DNA of 64,000 nt from Acinetobacter guillouiae CIP 63.46 (GCF_000368145.1 NZ_KB849286.1:1-64000); one strand, 5' to 3'. Shown: positions 1-10,296, counted from the first letter of the stretch. Numbers and translations: made by a program. The notes: generated by a model not told the origin, from the letters alone.

Positions 1-1604
1 CTCAACACCACTGTAGAGCCATTCACCGTAACACCCGTTACAGCCACCACCTGACCATCTGCGGTCACAACGAAACTGTTCAATGGTGGTAAGTTAGTAC
101 TATCCAGTGCTTCACTATAGGTAAGGGTTAATTGTGTTCCTGAACTATCCACATGCGCAGATTGAAATTGTGGATTTGTGACATCACCTGCTGTAATTTC
201 AACTGTTTTTGGATTACCTGCACCATCTGTCACAGTGACCGTAATAGTTTCACCGTCTGTAAGTGGTCGTGTTAATTGAACATTATCAACCGTGTTATTA
301 CCAGTGATTGTACCTGTACCAATTACATTACCATGACCATCCGTGATTTTAACTTGACCCGTTTCATTTGAAGTAACTTCAACATGAGTTGCGTCTTGAA
401 TGGTTGTAGTGATCACCGGTGCAGTTACATCACCGGCTGTAACTTCTATCGCTTTTGAATTACTAGCACCATCTGTCACAGTGACTGTAACTTTTTCGCC
501 ATCTGTAAGTGGTCGTGCTAACTGAATATTATCAACTGTGTTATTACCAGTGATTGTACCCGTACCAATTACATTACCATGACCATCCGTGATTTTAACT
601 TGACCTGCTTCATTTGAAGTAACTTGAATATGGGTCGCATCTTGAATAGTTGTTGTAATAACAGGCGGGGTTACATCACCTACTGTAATGACTTTTTCTG
701 TTTGATTCCCTGTTGCATCAATAACATCAACAATAATTTTAATGCCATCATTTAAAGGGGTAGTTAAATCAACTATTAATTTTCCATCAGGACCAATTAC
801 CCCCTCAGCAATTATTTGTCCGGCAGCATTTTTAATTATAACTTTACTACCAGGTTCATTTGAAGTGACCTGAATAGTGTCATTATCTACTATTTTTATT
901 TCGACTTCAGGTTTTGTAACATCGCCAACGTTTATTGTTTCAGTTGTTTTATTTCCCGCATTATCTGTTGCTGTAATTGTAATTTTTTCATTATCAACCA
1001 AAGGTCTTGTTAAATTAATTTCAAGCGCACCAGCTTGATTTAGTTGTCCTGACCCAATTGTTTTACCACTCGCATCGACTATTGTAATTTTACTTGCTTC
1101 ATCTGCAGTGATTTTAATTTTCTGATTATCTAAAATATCATAGTTTAGTTTTGGTCCTGCTTTATCCCCACCTCCTGAATGACTTGAACCACCGCCACCG
1201 CCTGCAGCAGCTGCAATACCAATCAACCCTGCAGCCCCAGCAACCCATGCCCATGCAGGTACAGCACTATGATGACCAACTAAAAATTCTTGAAAATCTG
1301 TAATCCCTAAATAATCAATTTTAGTTACAGCACCACTCGCATCAAACTCAACAAAGTTAAGTAAATAATGCTTTCCATCTGAAGTTTCTATTGTAAAATC
1401 TTTCGGTTTTTCACCAACAAAGTAATCTTCGATAACTACTTTTTCTCCATTTTGTAAATAAACCTCCAAATTATTATTAACTTTTACAATCTTGGCTATT
1501 TCTGCGCTATCAAGATTTACTTTATACACTGAGTAGTGTTTATTAACTAAATCCTGAGTAAGAATTTTACCCGTTCCTTTTTCATAAATAGTGATGTTTT
1601 TCAT
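1..1604 (-). CDS. Bap-like giant adhesin, N-terminal part (cut by window start)
   Basis: This is the N-terminal 534 codons of a very large surface adhesin; the rest lies beyond the left edge. The ATG is at 1604. Residues 1-110 look like the BapA-type prefix domain and carry no classical signal peptide. A segment rich in Ala, Trp and Gly follows (around residues 118-145, including WAWVAGAAGLIGIAAAAGG). After that come tandem Ig-like repeats of 82 residues with recurring TVTVTDGAGN and QVKITDGHGNVIGTGTITG motifs. Such proteins are normally secreted by a type I system and mediate biofilm formation; the role here is inferred from architecture. The 600 bases upstream are free of genes and very AT-rich. 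Confidence 0.9.
   Translation of the reverse strand, partial: MKNITIYEKGTGKILTQDLVNKHYSVYKVNLDSAEIAKIVKVNNNLEVYLQNGEKVVIEDYFVGEKPKDFTIETSDGKHYLLNFVEFDASGAVTKIDYLGITDFQEFLVGHHSAVPAWAWVAGAAGLIGIAAAAGGGGGSSHSGGGDKAGPKLNYDILDNQKIKITADEASKITIVDASGKTIGSGQLNQAGALEINLTRPLVDNEKITITATDNAGNKTTETINVGDVTKPEVEIKIVDNDTIQVTSNEPGSKVIIKNAAGQIIAEGVIGPDGKLIVDLTTPLNDGIKIIVDVIDATGNQTEKVITVGDVTPPVITTTIQDATHIQVTSNEAGQVKITDGHGNVIGTGTITGNNTVDNIQLARPLTDGEKVTVTVTDGASNSKAIEVTAGDVTAPVITTTIQDATHVEVTSNETGQVKITDGHGNVIGTGTITGNNTVDNVQLTRPLTDGETITVTVTDGAGNPKTVEITAGDVTNPQFQSAHVDSSGTQLTLTYSEALDSTNLPPLNSFVVTADGQVVAVTGVTVNGSTVVL
181..1164 (-). repeat. Four tandem 246-bp adhesin repeats
   Basis: The adhesin gene contains units that begin at 181, 427, 673 and 919, each exactly 246 bases (82 codons) long. 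Each start is marked by the conserved acatcacc or acatcgcc that encodes GDVT or a close variant. The two units at 181-426 and 427-672 are nearly identical in DNA, while those at 673 and 919 have drifted. The pattern suggests recent expansion or gene conversion at the distal end of the array, which probably continues past the window start. Confidence 0.85.
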
Positions 1605-2170
1605 AATATTTTTCCGTCTTATAATTTACTGTTATACAAAAAAGATAAATAAGTGAGATAAATTTCATAAGTGTATATTTTTAATATTAAAATCACATAT
1701 ACATATAAAAAACTGTACTTGTCTACAATAGCTAAATGATTGAACTTTTTTAAAACCATTACATTGTGATGCAATTATCATTTAATTAAAATCTTACTTG
1801 TTTATTTTGCTAATTTATTGATATTAAATTTAATTATCACTTTATATTCATTATTAGCATTCTCAACGATCACTTTTATAAATTTATTTAAATTTTATTA
1901 ATAGTTTTTCCTATTTAAAAAAAAATAGCCTATTACCTCCATACCACTCATAGCATTTAAAAATAAGAAATTCCCATTTAAATTTTATGGGTATTATAGA
2001 AACTTAAGAATTTAGTTTAGATTAAATTTTAAACAAAACATGTAACACATTTCTTCATCTGTGATGATCATCACATTAAAACTATGTTATTAAATTTAAA
2101 TGAAATAATAATTAATAAAATATTGAATCAAACTTGGAATTTTTAAAATTTGGGTCTCAAAAAATAAAAA
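1605..2170. other. Gene-free AT-rich spacer upstream of the adhesin gene
   Basis: About 570 bases with no credible ORF on either strand. It is extremely AT-rich with many A and T runs, as is common upstream of silenced or strongly regulated surface-protein genes. It must contain the adhesin promoter (reading left), but I could not pick a convincing -35/-10 pair among the many AT-rich candidates. Confidence 0.5.
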
Positions 2171-2196
2171 AAAGATGAAGGTGATCCTTCATCTTT
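2171..2196 (-). terminator. Rho-independent terminator of the lpt operon
   Basis: A perfect 11-bp stem (aaagatgaagg with ccttcatcttt) around a 4-base loop, flanked by A runs on the left and on the right. It lies 17 bases after the lptB stop and ends the leftward kdsD-lptB transcript. The flanking A/T runs would let it work in both directions. Confidence 0.85.
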
Positions 2197-2213
2197 AAAA
2201 AAAATCTGAGTGG

Positions 2214-2957
2214 TTAGACGGTAAAATCATCACCCAAATACACTTGGCGCACGGTTTCATCTGCCAACACTTCTTCTGGCGTACCTTCCGCGATCACAGC
2301 ACCTTCACTCACAATATAAGCATGCTCACAAATCGCTAAAGTTTCACGAACATTATGGTCGGTAATCAAAACCCCGATCCCACGATCTTTTAACTGGCGA
2401 ATAATATCTTTAATATCACCTACCGAGATTGGATCGACACCTGCAAAAGGCTCATCCAAAAGCATAAATTTTGGATCAGCTGCTAGTGCGCGTGCGATCT
2501 CTGCACGACGGCGCTCACCACCTGACACACTCATTCCAAGAGAATCTTTAATATGGGTGATTTTAAAATCTTCCAATAATTCTTTGAGGCGTTGTTGGCG
2601 CTGCTGTTTATTTAAATCTTTACGTGTTTCAAGGATAGCCATGATATTTTCAGCAATGGTTAGCTTCCTGAAAATTGAAGCTTCCTGTGGAAGATAACCA
2701 ATTCCTTTACGTGCACGCTGATGCATAGCTAAATCAGAAATATCTTCATTATCAAGATGAATTTCACCTTTATCCATTCGCACCAAACCAACGACCATAT
2801 AGAAGCTGGTGGTTTTACCCGCACCATTCGGCCCAAGCAAACCCACAATCTGTCCACTTTGCATACTAAATGAAACGTCTTTGACCACCCAGCGTTTACT
2901 ATAAACTTTTGCTAAATGTTTGATACAAAGTACTTGAGGCTGATTCGATGCTGTCAT
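2214..2957 (-). CDS. lptB: LPS export ABC transporter ATPase LptB
   Basis: Cytoplasmic ATPase of the LptB2FG transporter, which extracts LPS from the inner membrane and drives it along the Lpt bridge. The 247 residues show Walker A GPNGAGKT (42-49), the Q-loop in LPQEASIF (about 89-96), the signature SGGER (144-148), Walker B FMLLDEP (163-169) with catalytic Glu168, and the H-loop His200. The ATG shares a base with the lptA stop (TAATG), so the two are translationally coupled. Length and order match the standard family. lptF and lptG are not in this window, as is usual. Confidence 0.97.
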   Translation of the reverse strand: MTASNQPQVLCIKHLAKVYSKRWVVKDVSFSMQSGQIVGLLGPNGAGKTTSFYMVVGLVRMDKGEIHLDNEDISDLAMHQRARKGIGYLPQEASIFRKLTIAENIMAILETRKDLNKQQRQQRLKELLEDFKITHIKDSLGMSVSGGERRRAEIARALAADPKFMLLDEPFAGVDPISVGDIKDIIRQLKDRGIGVLITDHNVRETLAICEHAYIVSEGAVIAEGTPEEVLADETVRQVYLGDDFTV

Positions 2958-3523
2958 TAATCACGCGCTCCAGGGAAAGACTTGGTGCTATTTGGCGGAA
3001 TAATAATTTGTACACGTCCTTTCGCTGAACCTGTGCTATTTGAACTACCCGAAGCCTCAATATCACCTTTGTTCATACTATATTTTAATGAACTACTGCG
3101 AATACTTGCTCCATCTTGATATAAATAAGCATTACCAATCAGATTAATAATACCTGTTTCAGCATTATAAATAATTTTTTGCGCTTCTCCACGAGCAACA
3201 CCCTTAGCCGTATCAACTTGTTGTTGAAACTTTGCTGGGCCCCCAGTGGCAGTAATGGTACTAATTTGCTTATTTTTATTCAATTGAGCCACAATTGAAG
3301 CAGCTTGAAGCTTCATAGTACCTTGCTCAATGATGACATTACCGGTATATGTCGTTACACCCGCAGCTTCATTATAGGTTGCTTTATCTGCAACCAATGA
3401 AATTGGCTGATTACGATCTGACGGTAATGCAAATGCTACTGCAGACAAGCCCATTAAACCGGCAGTGCAGATCGCTTTTATTAGGAAAGATTGTTTCATT
3501 GAAAAAGGCTTAGTTAGGTACAT
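2957..3523 (-). CDS. lptA: LPS periplasmic bridge protein LptA
   Basis: Periplasmic OstA-type protein that forms the bridge carrying LPS between LptC and LptD. I choose the ATG at 3523 (188 aa) because GAGGAAAG lies just upstream. An ATG at 3550 would add nine residues, and a third at 3499 begins directly with [10 protein letters not shown]. All give a signal peptide ending near AVAFA, just before LPSDRNQ. The mature part has the expected pattern ([29 protein letters not shown]). From 3523 the gene overlaps the end of lptC by 14 bases. Confidence 0.93.
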   Translation of the reverse strand: MYLTKPFSMKQSFLIKAICTAGLMGLSAVAFALPSDRNQPISLVADKATYNEAAGVTTYTGNVIIEQGTMKLQAASIVAQLNKNKQISTITATGGPAKFQQQVDTAKGVARGEAQKIIYNAETGIINLIGNAYLYQDGASIRSSSLKYSMNKGDIEASGSSNSTGSAKGRVQIIIPPNSTKSFPGARD

Positions 3524-4055
3524 ACTTTCCTCGAATATGTGCAAATTCATATTGACCTTGGTTTAAATCAGCTTTTAAACCCTGACTAATAAATTCTGCA
3601 TCAGGTGCATTAACAGTCACTTGGTGAGTCGTTTCAAACTGACGTATTTTAGGGTAACCCGTTAACTCGTCTGTTTGAAATTCCATGGTCCCTCGTTCAC
3701 CAATCTTGGTCGCTTTAACTTGTCCAGATAAAACGACTTTTTCATTGTCATTAAATCCTCGTGCTTCTTTTGCAAAAAAAGTTGAATCTACTTTATTTTG
3801 ATGAAACATCGAAGCATTGAGATTACTCAATGTTGAAGTTTTTCTTTGTAAATCCTGCTCTAAACGATCCACTTGAGCACGAACATAAAGATTACCCTTT
3901 TCATCTGTTTGAACCAACTGGATACCCTCAGCAGTATACGTCATGCTTTTTGCTGAATTCGCATCCAACTTTTTGCCTTTTCCACTGTAATAGTAATAGC
4001 CACCACTGATTGCCGCGATGACAACTGCAGTCACATATAAAACCTTAGTATCCAT
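3510..4055 (-). CDS. lptC: LPS export protein LptC
   Basis: Membrane-anchored bitopic protein that receives LPS from LptB2FG and passes it to LptA. Its 181 residues begin with one membrane segment (about 5-22, VLYVTAVVIAAISGGYYYY). A periplasmic beta-jellyroll domain follows, with the conserved EGIQLVQTDEKGNLYVRA start and a YPKIRQFETTHQVTVNAP stretch. It sits between kdsC and lptA in the usual order. Confidence 0.93.
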   Translation of the reverse strand: MDTKVLYVTAVVIAAISGGYYYYSGKGKKLDANSAKSMTYTAEGIQLVQTDEKGNLYVRAQVDRLEQDLQRKTSTLSNLNASMFHQNKVDSTFFAKEARGFNDNEKVVLSGQVKATKIGERGTMEFQTDELTGYPKIRQFETTHQVTVNAPDAEFISQGLKADLNQGQYEFAHIRGKYVPN

Positions 4056-4094
4056 AAATTACATTCAACATTTGATCAATCTGAATTTACGCTA

Positions 4095-4634
4095 TTAATG
4101 CGGTATAGCTGTATATTTTTCAAGTAATTCTTGGTAAGTGCCTTTTGCCATCAGCAACATATCACAGACTTCACGCACAGCTCCACGCCCACCCATCGCC
4201 TGAGTGACTAAATCTGCTCGACGACGCACTTCAACATGCCCATTGGGTACAGTGACTTTCATTCCTGCAATTGCAAAGGCAGAAAGATCTGGCCAATCAT
4301 CGCCCATATATAAACAGTCTTCAGGATCTAAATTGAATTGAGCACAAGCTTCTTTAAGTGCAGTCCCTTTGTCTTCACGACCTTGAAAGACCAAATCCAC
4401 CCCCAGATCAGCCATACGTTTTTCAACAATATTGCTTTTACGTCCTGTGATAATGATGACTTTAATCCCAGATTTTTGCACCAGTTTCATGCCCAATCCG
4501 TCACGAATATCAAAGGATTTAATTTCATCCCCTGTATTGGTCAACGTCACAAAACCATCACTCAAAATACCATCTACATCTAAAACCAATGCTTCAATAT
4601 GACGCGCTTGTTCCAGTAAAACATAAGAAGCCAT
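4095..4634 (-). CDS. kdsC: 3-deoxy-D-manno-octulosonate 8-phosphate phosphatase KdsC
   Basis: HAD-superfamily phosphatase that converts Kdo-8-phosphate to Kdo for lipid A-core synthesis. The 179 residues carry HAD motif I LDVDGILSDG with Asp19 and Asp21, motif II in IIITGR, and motif III/IV in YMGDDWPD. It lacks a cap domain, as expected for the tetrameric C0-type KdsC. It starts 3 bases after the kdsD stop, so the two Kdo genes are tightly coupled. Confidence 0.96.
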   Translation of the reverse strand: MASYVLLEQARHIEALVLDVDGILSDGFVTLTNTGDEIKSFDIRDGLGMKLVQKSGIKVIIITGRKSNIVEKRMADLGVDLVFQGREDKGTALKEACAQFNLDPEDCLYMGDDWPDLSAFAIAGMKVTVPNGHVEVRRRADLVTQAMGGRGAVREVCDMLLMAKGTYQELLEKYTAIPH

Positions 4635-4637
4635 TGA

Positions 4638-5630
4638 TTAATTTACTCCAGCTTGAATCAGGTCATGCATACTAATTACACCAATCACTTTATTGGCATC
4701 ATCGACGACAATAAATTGACTAATTTTCTTTTCATTCATTTTTTCTAAAGCTTCAACTGCACGTGCTTCTTTAGAAATGGTTGAAGGGTTTTGAACCATG
4801 ACCGCGGAAACAGGCAAGTTCACATCAAAACCTTGTTGTCTATCAATTAAACGGCGTAAATCACCATCGGTAAATATGCCCAATAAGGTGTCATTTTCAT
4901 CGACAACAGTGGTTAAACCTAAACGCTTATTGGATATTTCGTACAAAACTTTATTCATTGGTGTATCAGGAAATACTTTTGGTAAATCAGTGCCTGTACG
5001 CATCAAATGTTTTACATGTAACAACAAACGTTTACCCAATGCACCCGCAGGATGTGACATTGCAAAATCATCTGCAGTAAAACCACGTGCATCTAATAAT
5101 GCCACAGCCAGTGCATCGCCCAATACCAATGTTGCAGTAGTACTTGAGGTTGGTGCCAAACCTAATGGACATGCTTCTTTGATATTTCCAAGTGTCAACG
5201 CAACATCTGCATTTTGTGGCATAGGTCCTTTGTCATCACCGCTGATGGTGATCAAAGGCACTTCCAAATACTTAATCAGTGGCATCAACATCATAATCTC
5301 ATCACTCTTTCCAGAGTTTGAAATTGCAATCAACACGTCACCTTTGACCAACATACCCAAATCGCCATGCCCTGCTTCACCAGGATGCAGAAAGAATGAT
5401 GGTGTCCCTGTTGATGCGAAAGTTGCTGCCATTTTCCGCCCAATATGCCCAGATTTCCCCATACCCGTAATCACTAAACGACCTTGGCATTGTAAAATAA
5501 TTTCACATGCGCGCGTAAAGCGTTCATCAATTTGAGTCGCTAAAATCTCTATGGCATGTTCTTCAATGCGTAAAGTTTCAAGTGCAACTTTTTGAAAATC
5601 AACTTGATTTGATTTATTTTCAGGATTCAA
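4638..5630 (-). CDS. kdsD: Arabinose-5-phosphate isomerase KdsD
   Basis: Converts ribulose-5-phosphate to arabinose-5-phosphate, the first committed step toward Kdo. A SIS sugar-isomerase domain lies at about residues 40-175 (GMGKSGHIGRK, SNSGKSDE, HPGEAGHGDLG). Two CBS domains follow from about 205 to 330. The only sensible start is a TTG at 5630, with AAGG about 10 bases upstream. The start of this operon faces cysS across a 198-base divergent promoter region. Confidence 0.95.
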   Translation of the reverse strand: MNPENKSNQVDFQKVALETLRIEEHAIEILATQIDERFTRACEIILQCQGRLVITGMGKSGHIGRKMAATFASTGTPSFFLHPGEAGHGDLGMLVKGDVLIAISNSGKSDEIMMLMPLIKYLEVPLITISGDDKGPMPQNADVALTLGNIKEACPLGLAPTSSTTATLVLGDALAVALLDARGFTADDFAMSHPAGALGKRLLLHVKHLMRTGTDLPKVFPDTPMNKVLYEISNKRLGLTTVVDENDTLLGIFTDGDLRRLIDRQQGFDVNLPVSAVMVQNPSTISKEARAVEALEKMNEKKISQFIVVDDANKVIGVISMHDLIQAGVN

Positions 5631-5828
5631 AATGGGCTAACCTTAACTCTAATAAAGAGTTTTGAATATCGAATGGAATATTTTTGCTATTTTAGCATAG
5701 CAATACAATAGGCTGCTTTCCTAAATGTATAAATTTCATTTTCTTAGAAAAATAACGTATAAAACTTTATGAAATATGGAGCTTAGGTTAAGATTAATCA
5801 TCATTTTATTGAAGCCTTTAGAAAACCT

Positions 5829-7250
5829 ATGCAACCATTTGTTCTTTACAACTCTGAGCAACGAAAAAAAGTTGAATTTGTTCCCCGTAAAGAAGGACAT
5901 ATCGACATGTATGTGTGCGGTATGACAGTTTATGATTACTGTCATATAGGCCATGCTCGGGTGATGGTTGCTTTTGACTACATTATTCGTTTTTTACGTA
6001 GCCAAGGTTGGAATGTTAAATACGTTCGTAACATCACAGATATCGATGACAAAATTATTGCGCGTGCCAATGAAAATAGCGAAAGCATTACAGCTTTGAC
6101 CGATCGTTTTATCAAGGCGATGAATGACGATGCCGAAAACCTAGGATGCTTAGCACCTGATGAGGCACCACGCGCAACAGATTACATCGATCAAATGCAG
6201 AATATGATTGGTAACCTTGTCAATAAAGGCACGGCTTACCCTTCTGCAAATGGCGATGTCTATTTTGAAGTTGAAAAATTTAAGAACTATGGCCGACTTT
6301 CAGGACGTAAACTTGACGATATGCAAGCTGGCGCTTCTGAACGTGTTGATGTTGAAGTTGAGAAGAAACATCCATTTGACTTTGTGCTATGGAAACATGC
6401 TAAAGAAAATGAGCCATCATGGGCTTCACCTTGGGGTAATGGCCGTCCAGGTTGGCATATTGAATGCTCAGCAATGTCAACTTGCTGCTTAGGCAATCAT
6501 TTCGATATTCATGGTGGCGGTTCAGATCTTTTATTCCCACATCATGAAAATGAAATTGCGCAATCAGAAGCAGCAACAGATGAACAATATGTAAACTACT
6601 GGATGCATGTTGGCTTTATCAATGTTGATGGTGAAAAAATGTCTAAATCTTTAGGCAACTTCTTTACCATTCGTGATGTGATGGAGAAATTTCATCCTGA
6701 AGTGATTCGTTATTTTATTGTGTCATCACACTATCGTAGCCCTGTAAACTTCTCGGACTTTGCACTAAAAGAAGCAAAAACTACACTTTCTCGTTTTTAT
6801 CATGCATTTAAAGCGTATCAACAAGTCTATGGCGATAAAACCACAGACCTGTTAGATGAAACGCTTGTCGAGCGCTTTAATTCAGCAATGCGTGATGACT
6901 TCAATACATCTGAAGCAATTGCAGTTTTATTCGAAATTATTAAAGAATTAAATCGTGCGGTTAAAGAAGAGAATGCAGCGCAATCTACGCTTTATTATTC
7001 TACTTTACGCCACTTGACCAATATCCTTGGCTTGGTTCAATACAATGTAGATGACTTTTTAAAATCAGACATTGGTCAAGAAGCACTTGGCTTATCCGAG
7101 GCTGATATTGAAGATTTCATTCAACAACGTGTTGATGCCAAGAAAAATAAAGACTTTGCCCGTGCAGATGAAATCCGTCAGTCTTTGCTTGCTCAAGGTG
7201 TAGTACTGGAAGATACACGTCAAGGTACGATTTGGCGCCGCGCGGATTAA
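5829..7250 (+). CDS. cysS: Cysteinyl-tRNA synthetase
   Basis: Class I aminoacyl-tRNA synthetase charging tRNA-Cys. The 473 residues include the HIGH box at 39-42 within [16 protein letters not shown] and KMSKS at about 270-274. Zinc ligands include Cys30 and later Cys/His residues around GWHIECSAM and HHENEIAQ. The length is normal for bacteria. The gene is divergent from kdsD, has its own terminator and stands alone. Confidence 0.97.
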   Translation: MQPFVLYNSEQRKKVEFVPRKEGHIDMYVCGMTVYDYCHIGHARVMVAFDYIIRFLRSQGWNVKYVRNITDIDDKIIARANENSESITALTDRFIKAMNDDAENLGCLAPDEAPRATDYIDQMQNMIGNLVNKGTAYPSANGDVYFEVEKFKNYGRLSGRKLDDMQAGASERVDVEVEKKHPFDFVLWKHAKENEPSWASPWGNGRPGWHIECSAMSTCCLGNHFDIHGGGSDLLFPHHENEIAQSEAATDEQYVNYWMHVGFINVDGEKMSKSLGNFFTIRDVMEKFHPEVIRYFIVSSHYRSPVNFSDFALKEAKTTLSRFYHAFKAYQQVYGDKTTDLLDETLVERFNSAMRDDFNTSEAIAVLFEIIKELNRAVKEENAAQSTLYYSTLRHLTNILGLVQYNVDDFLKSDIGQEALGLSEADIEDFIQQRVDAKKNKDFARADEIRQSLLAQGVVLEDTRQGTIWRRAD

Positions 7251-7277
7251 TTTTCTAAGAGCTTTATTAAAAAGGAA

Positions 7278-7304
7278 AACCTGATCAAATGATCAGGTTT
7301 TTTT
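7278..7304 (+). terminator. Rho-independent terminator of cysS
   Basis: Stem AACCTGATC with GATCAGGTT around a 4-base loop, followed by a run of T, 28 bases after the cysS stop. Confidence 0.9.
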
Positions 7305-7573
7305 GTAAAGTCGTTGCTGTCTAAATATGTTTTTAAACGGTACATCTCTTACAGTTTCTTTATATTCATCGTATGACCATACTTAAGTTTAGTTTTATAA
7401 ATTGTTCGTTGAAATTTTATCTCTCCTAATTTACTTATATAAAAGCTAAACTATTAAATACATTAAAAAAATAAATATTTTTTTGAATATGATGGACTAT
7501 AGTTTTATTGAATCAGCAAAATAGCTGATATACTCTGAGTCCAGTTCTTCATCAGCGGTTTTGGATCAATAGA
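7305..7573 (+). promoter_or_regulatory. Spacer and candidate operator upstream of the TetR gene
   Basis: AT-rich leader without an ORF. At 7512-7529 it carries the inverted repeat ATCAGC-6 nt-GCTGAT, which abuts a -10-like TATACT (7529-7534). A -35-like TTGAAT lies at 7508, with a short 15-base gap. TetR proteins commonly bind such palindromes in their own promoters, so this is a candidate autoregulatory operator; that is inference. Confidence 0.4.
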
Positions 7574-8194
7574 ATGAGTTCAGTGCGCCAACAGAATTTT
7601 CTTCTTCGCAAAGAGAAAATTTTAGCAATGGCAGAAACCTTATTGCTTGATAATAATCAGGATATTACGTTAAGTGAGCTTGCTGCTGAACTTGATATCG
7701 CAAAAGGAACGATCTATAAACATTTTAAAAGTAAAAACCAACTGTATCTTGAACTGATAATTTTGAATGAAAAACGACTGTTAGATATTTCTAAAGCCTA
7801 TCATCACGATATTAAAATCTATGTATCCGAATACATGTTATATAACATGTTAAATTCGAATCGAACAATTTTACTGCATGTGATTGAAGAGCGTTTAACC
7901 AATAATGAACGTAAACTCAAAGACTTATTCGAAGAACTTTATAGCATACGTGAGCGACGTATTTTAGAAATTAAAGATCTTTTTGGAGCACATCTCAAAG
8001 CCTTAAACAGTAGCATGTCAATCCGTGATTACTTGTCTTATATCTGGACAGTGACTTATGGCGCATCATTATTGTTAAATTCTACGCACTATCAAAAGTC
8101 TATTGGCTCTCGTGAACGCTTAATCAAACTCTATGTCAATCAAGCATTGATGACACCTGATAAGCTAACCGATTCAGAGCATCAAGCGAATTAA
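7574..8194 (+). CDS. TetR/AcrR family transcriptional regulator
   Basis: DNA-binding repressor of 206 residues. The N-terminal TetR domain (about 10-65) includes the helix-turn-helix stretch ITLSELAAELDIAKGTIYKH. The C-terminal ligand-binding part is unlike any I can name. It is not paired with an efflux pump: upstream is cysS, and downstream is a convergent LysR gene. Its target is therefore unclear, and it may act mainly elsewhere or on itself. Confidence 0.88.
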   Translation: MSSVRQQNFLLRKEKILAMAETLLLDNNQDITLSELAAELDIAKGTIYKHFKSKNQLYLELIILNEKRLLDISKAYHHDIKIYVSEYMLYNMLNSNRTILLHVIEERLTNNERKLKDLFEELYSIRERRILEIKDLFGAHLKALNSSMSIRDYLSYIWTVTYGASLLLNSTHYQKSIGSRERLIKLYVNQALMTPDKLTDSEHQAN

Positions 8195-8240
8195 TGTTAA
8201 AAGAATAACTGTTCTTAAGCTATTCAGTTTTAAAAGTCCT

Positions 8241-9206
8241 CTAAACTTCAGGCTGATCAGCATGACCCAATAACTGACTGGGTAAAGGCATGGAGTTCAC
8301 CTGACTAAAAATCTCATAACACATATGTCTTAACCACTGATGGCTAGTTTTATGGTGACATGACATATGCCAATACTGCTTAATCGAATAAGTCGGAAAC
8401 GAAATTGGTGCTGGAAAAATTTGTAAGTTTCCTCGTGACAACAATACTTCGCTCAAATAATAAGGAACTGTTGCAATCGAATCTGTATCTTGCACCACTA
8501 AGCCAACACCCAGATAACTCGGAATACGCATCAATACATTACGTTTTAAATCCAGATTTAACAGCTCATTGGCGATGTGATAATGCCCCACACCCGCATC
8601 AATATCGATGTGTGATTCACTCAAATACTGCTCAACGGTCATGCTTTGTTGAGTTAATCGTGGATGATCTTTAGATGCAATCACCACATAAAATTGTTCG
8701 AATAATTTTTGTTGATAGAAACCATTTTCTAATTGCGGTAAAAAACCAATCGCCAAATCAATTTCACCATTTGCCATCTGATAACTGGTTTCAGAGGTGA
8801 TGGCACGAACATTTAATTTGACATGTGGTGCATGTGCTTTGAGATATTGAGAGATTTTAGGCAATAAAACTAAGTGAGAAACATCCGTCATCGCAACTGT
8901 AAATTGTTGCTGTGATGCTGTTTCATCAAAATCCACACTAAAATTATTAATAATTTCAACTTTACTCAGTGCTTCACTGATCAAAGGATAAAGTTGTTTA
9001 GATAATTCTGTAGGCACCATTTCATTACCAATCCGTAAAAACAACGGATCGTTATAATGAACACGAATTTTGTTCAGAATATTGCTTACTGTAGGTTGGC
9101 TCATCGCTAAATGATCTGCGGCAACAGAAACACTTTTAAACTTGTAGATATAGTAAAAAATACTGAGCAACTTACAATCTAACTCATACACGAAATTACA
9201 TCTCAC
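8241..9206 (-). CDS. LysR family transcriptional regulator
   Basis: The 321 residues start with a LysR-type winged HTH (about 8-67, including SVSVAADHLAMSQPTVSNIL and DPLFLRIGNEMVPTEL). A periplasmic-binding-protein-like effector domain follows (FTVAMTDVSHLVLLPKI, then the lobe from about 95 to 295). The start is uncertain: GTG at 9206 is the longest, and GTG at 9191 (giving a start at YELDC) is equally plausible. The gene has the same orientation as the sulfur-related genes to its right and may regulate them, but LysR genes often act divergently and no such partner is adjacent. Confidence 0.88.
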   Translation of the reverse strand: MRCNFVYELDCKLLSIFYYIYKFKSVSVAADHLAMSQPTVSNILNKIRVHYNDPLFLRIGNEMVPTELSKQLYPLISEALSKVEIINNFSVDFDETASQQQFTVAMTDVSHLVLLPKISQYLKAHAPHVKLNVRAITSETSYQMANGEIDLAIGFLPQLENGFYQQKLFEQFYVVIASKDHPRLTQQSMTVEQYLSESHIDIDAGVGHYHIANELLNLDLKRNVLMRIPSYLGVGLVVQDTDSIATVPYYLSEVLLSRGNLQIFPAPISFPTYSIKQYWHMSCHHKTSHQWLRHMCYEIFSQVNSMPLPSQLLGHADQPEV

Positions 9207-9336
9207 TCATTTTTAGATTCAATATTATATATTCTGCTTTTTTATAAAAATTTCCAATGTTTTAATGTACCGATTTTAAACAATCAAACCAGGATTTTAA
9301 AATCGGTACGAATTATTGGCGCGATCCGTTCAGCAA

Positions 9337-10164
9337 TTATTCTTTAACAAACAAATCAACCATCAACTCATCCTCTGAATCAGCATAGCGATATTCAGTA
9401 AAATCTGTAATACCCGACTCTCGTAGGATTTCTTCATCAATCAACAAACGTCCTGTTAAAGCACGTTTCTCACTGTTTAAAATACGATAAGCTGCGTCTG
9501 CCATAATGTTCGGTTTACGAGCTCTGCTAAATAATTGCTTACCGCCTAAAGAAAACTCAATTGCAGCTGTGGCAATAATCGTTCTCGGCCATAGTGAGTT
9601 TACACTTACGCCATAACTGGCAAACTCTTGATTCATCCCTAAAGTCAGCATACTCATGCCATATTTAGTAATGGTATAAGGTGCATAGCTGGCAAACCAT
9701 TTTTCATCCAAGTTTAACGGCGGTGAAAGATTTAAAATATGTGGATTGTCACTGTTTTTTAAGTACGGTAAGGCAGCTTGACTACATACCATCACAGCAC
9801 GTGTATTAATCTGATACATTAAATCGAAACGGTTTGGATCAAGCGTCTCTACCCCAGACAGTTTAATCGCACCAGCATTGTTAATTAAAATATCAATTCC
9901 ACCGAAATGCGCTGCTGCTTGTTTCATGGCAAGCGCAACCGCATCTTGATCACGCACATCCAGTTGAAGTGCTAAAGCTTGACCACCTGCCGCCTCAACT
10001 TCTTGAGCAACAGTATAAATCGAGCCTCCTAATTTAGGATGCTCTTGTGTAGATTTTGCAGCAATCACAATGTTCGCACCATCTTGTGCAGCTTTTAGTG
10101 CAATCTCTCGCCCTATTCCTCGGCTTGCACCAGTAATAAAAAGTGTTTTTCCTTTAAGCGACAT
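9337..10164 (-). CDS. SDR family oxidoreductase (HSDL2-like)
   Basis: NAD(P)-dependent short-chain dehydrogenase of 275 residues. It shows the cofactor motif TGASRGIG (11-18), NNAG (about 91-94), a catalytic YxxxK in PYTITKYG and the downstream SLWPRT. It resembles the HSDL2-type SDRs that lack a peroxisomal tail. A good RBS (GAGGA) precedes the ATG. Its substrate is unknown. A small terminator separates it from the flavoprotein genes, so it may be transcribed on its own. Confidence 0.88.
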   Translation of the reverse strand: MSLKGKTLFITGASRGIGREIALKAAQDGANIVIAAKSTQEHPKLGGSIYTVAQEVEAAGGQALALQLDVRDQDAVALAMKQAAAHFGGIDILINNAGAIKLSGVETLDPNRFDLMYQINTRAVMVCSQAALPYLKNSDNPHILNLSPPLNLDEKWFASYAPYTITKYGMSMLTLGMNQEFASYGVSVNSLWPRTIIATAAIEFSLGGKQLFSRARKPNIMADAAYRILNSEKRALTGRLLIDEEILRESGITDFTEYRYADSEDELMVDLFVKE

Positions 10165-10296
10165 GATTTCCTCGTTGTATTTGTTTTTTGCTGTACTAAT
10201 CTACTTAACTTTGTTTTCTCCTCATAGTACCAAATCTGCCATTTTGTATACTCATAAGTACAATAATTATTTTTCTTTATAGTCTTTATAAAAATC

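Noticed and set aside
4798-5535. 245-codon frame opposite kdsD
   Set aside because: Shadow of the KdsD coding sequence; composition is that of an antisense frame and no family is seen.
5736-5954. 72-codon minus-strand frame at the start of cysS
   Set aside because: Lies over the divergent promoter and the beginning of cysS; no support.
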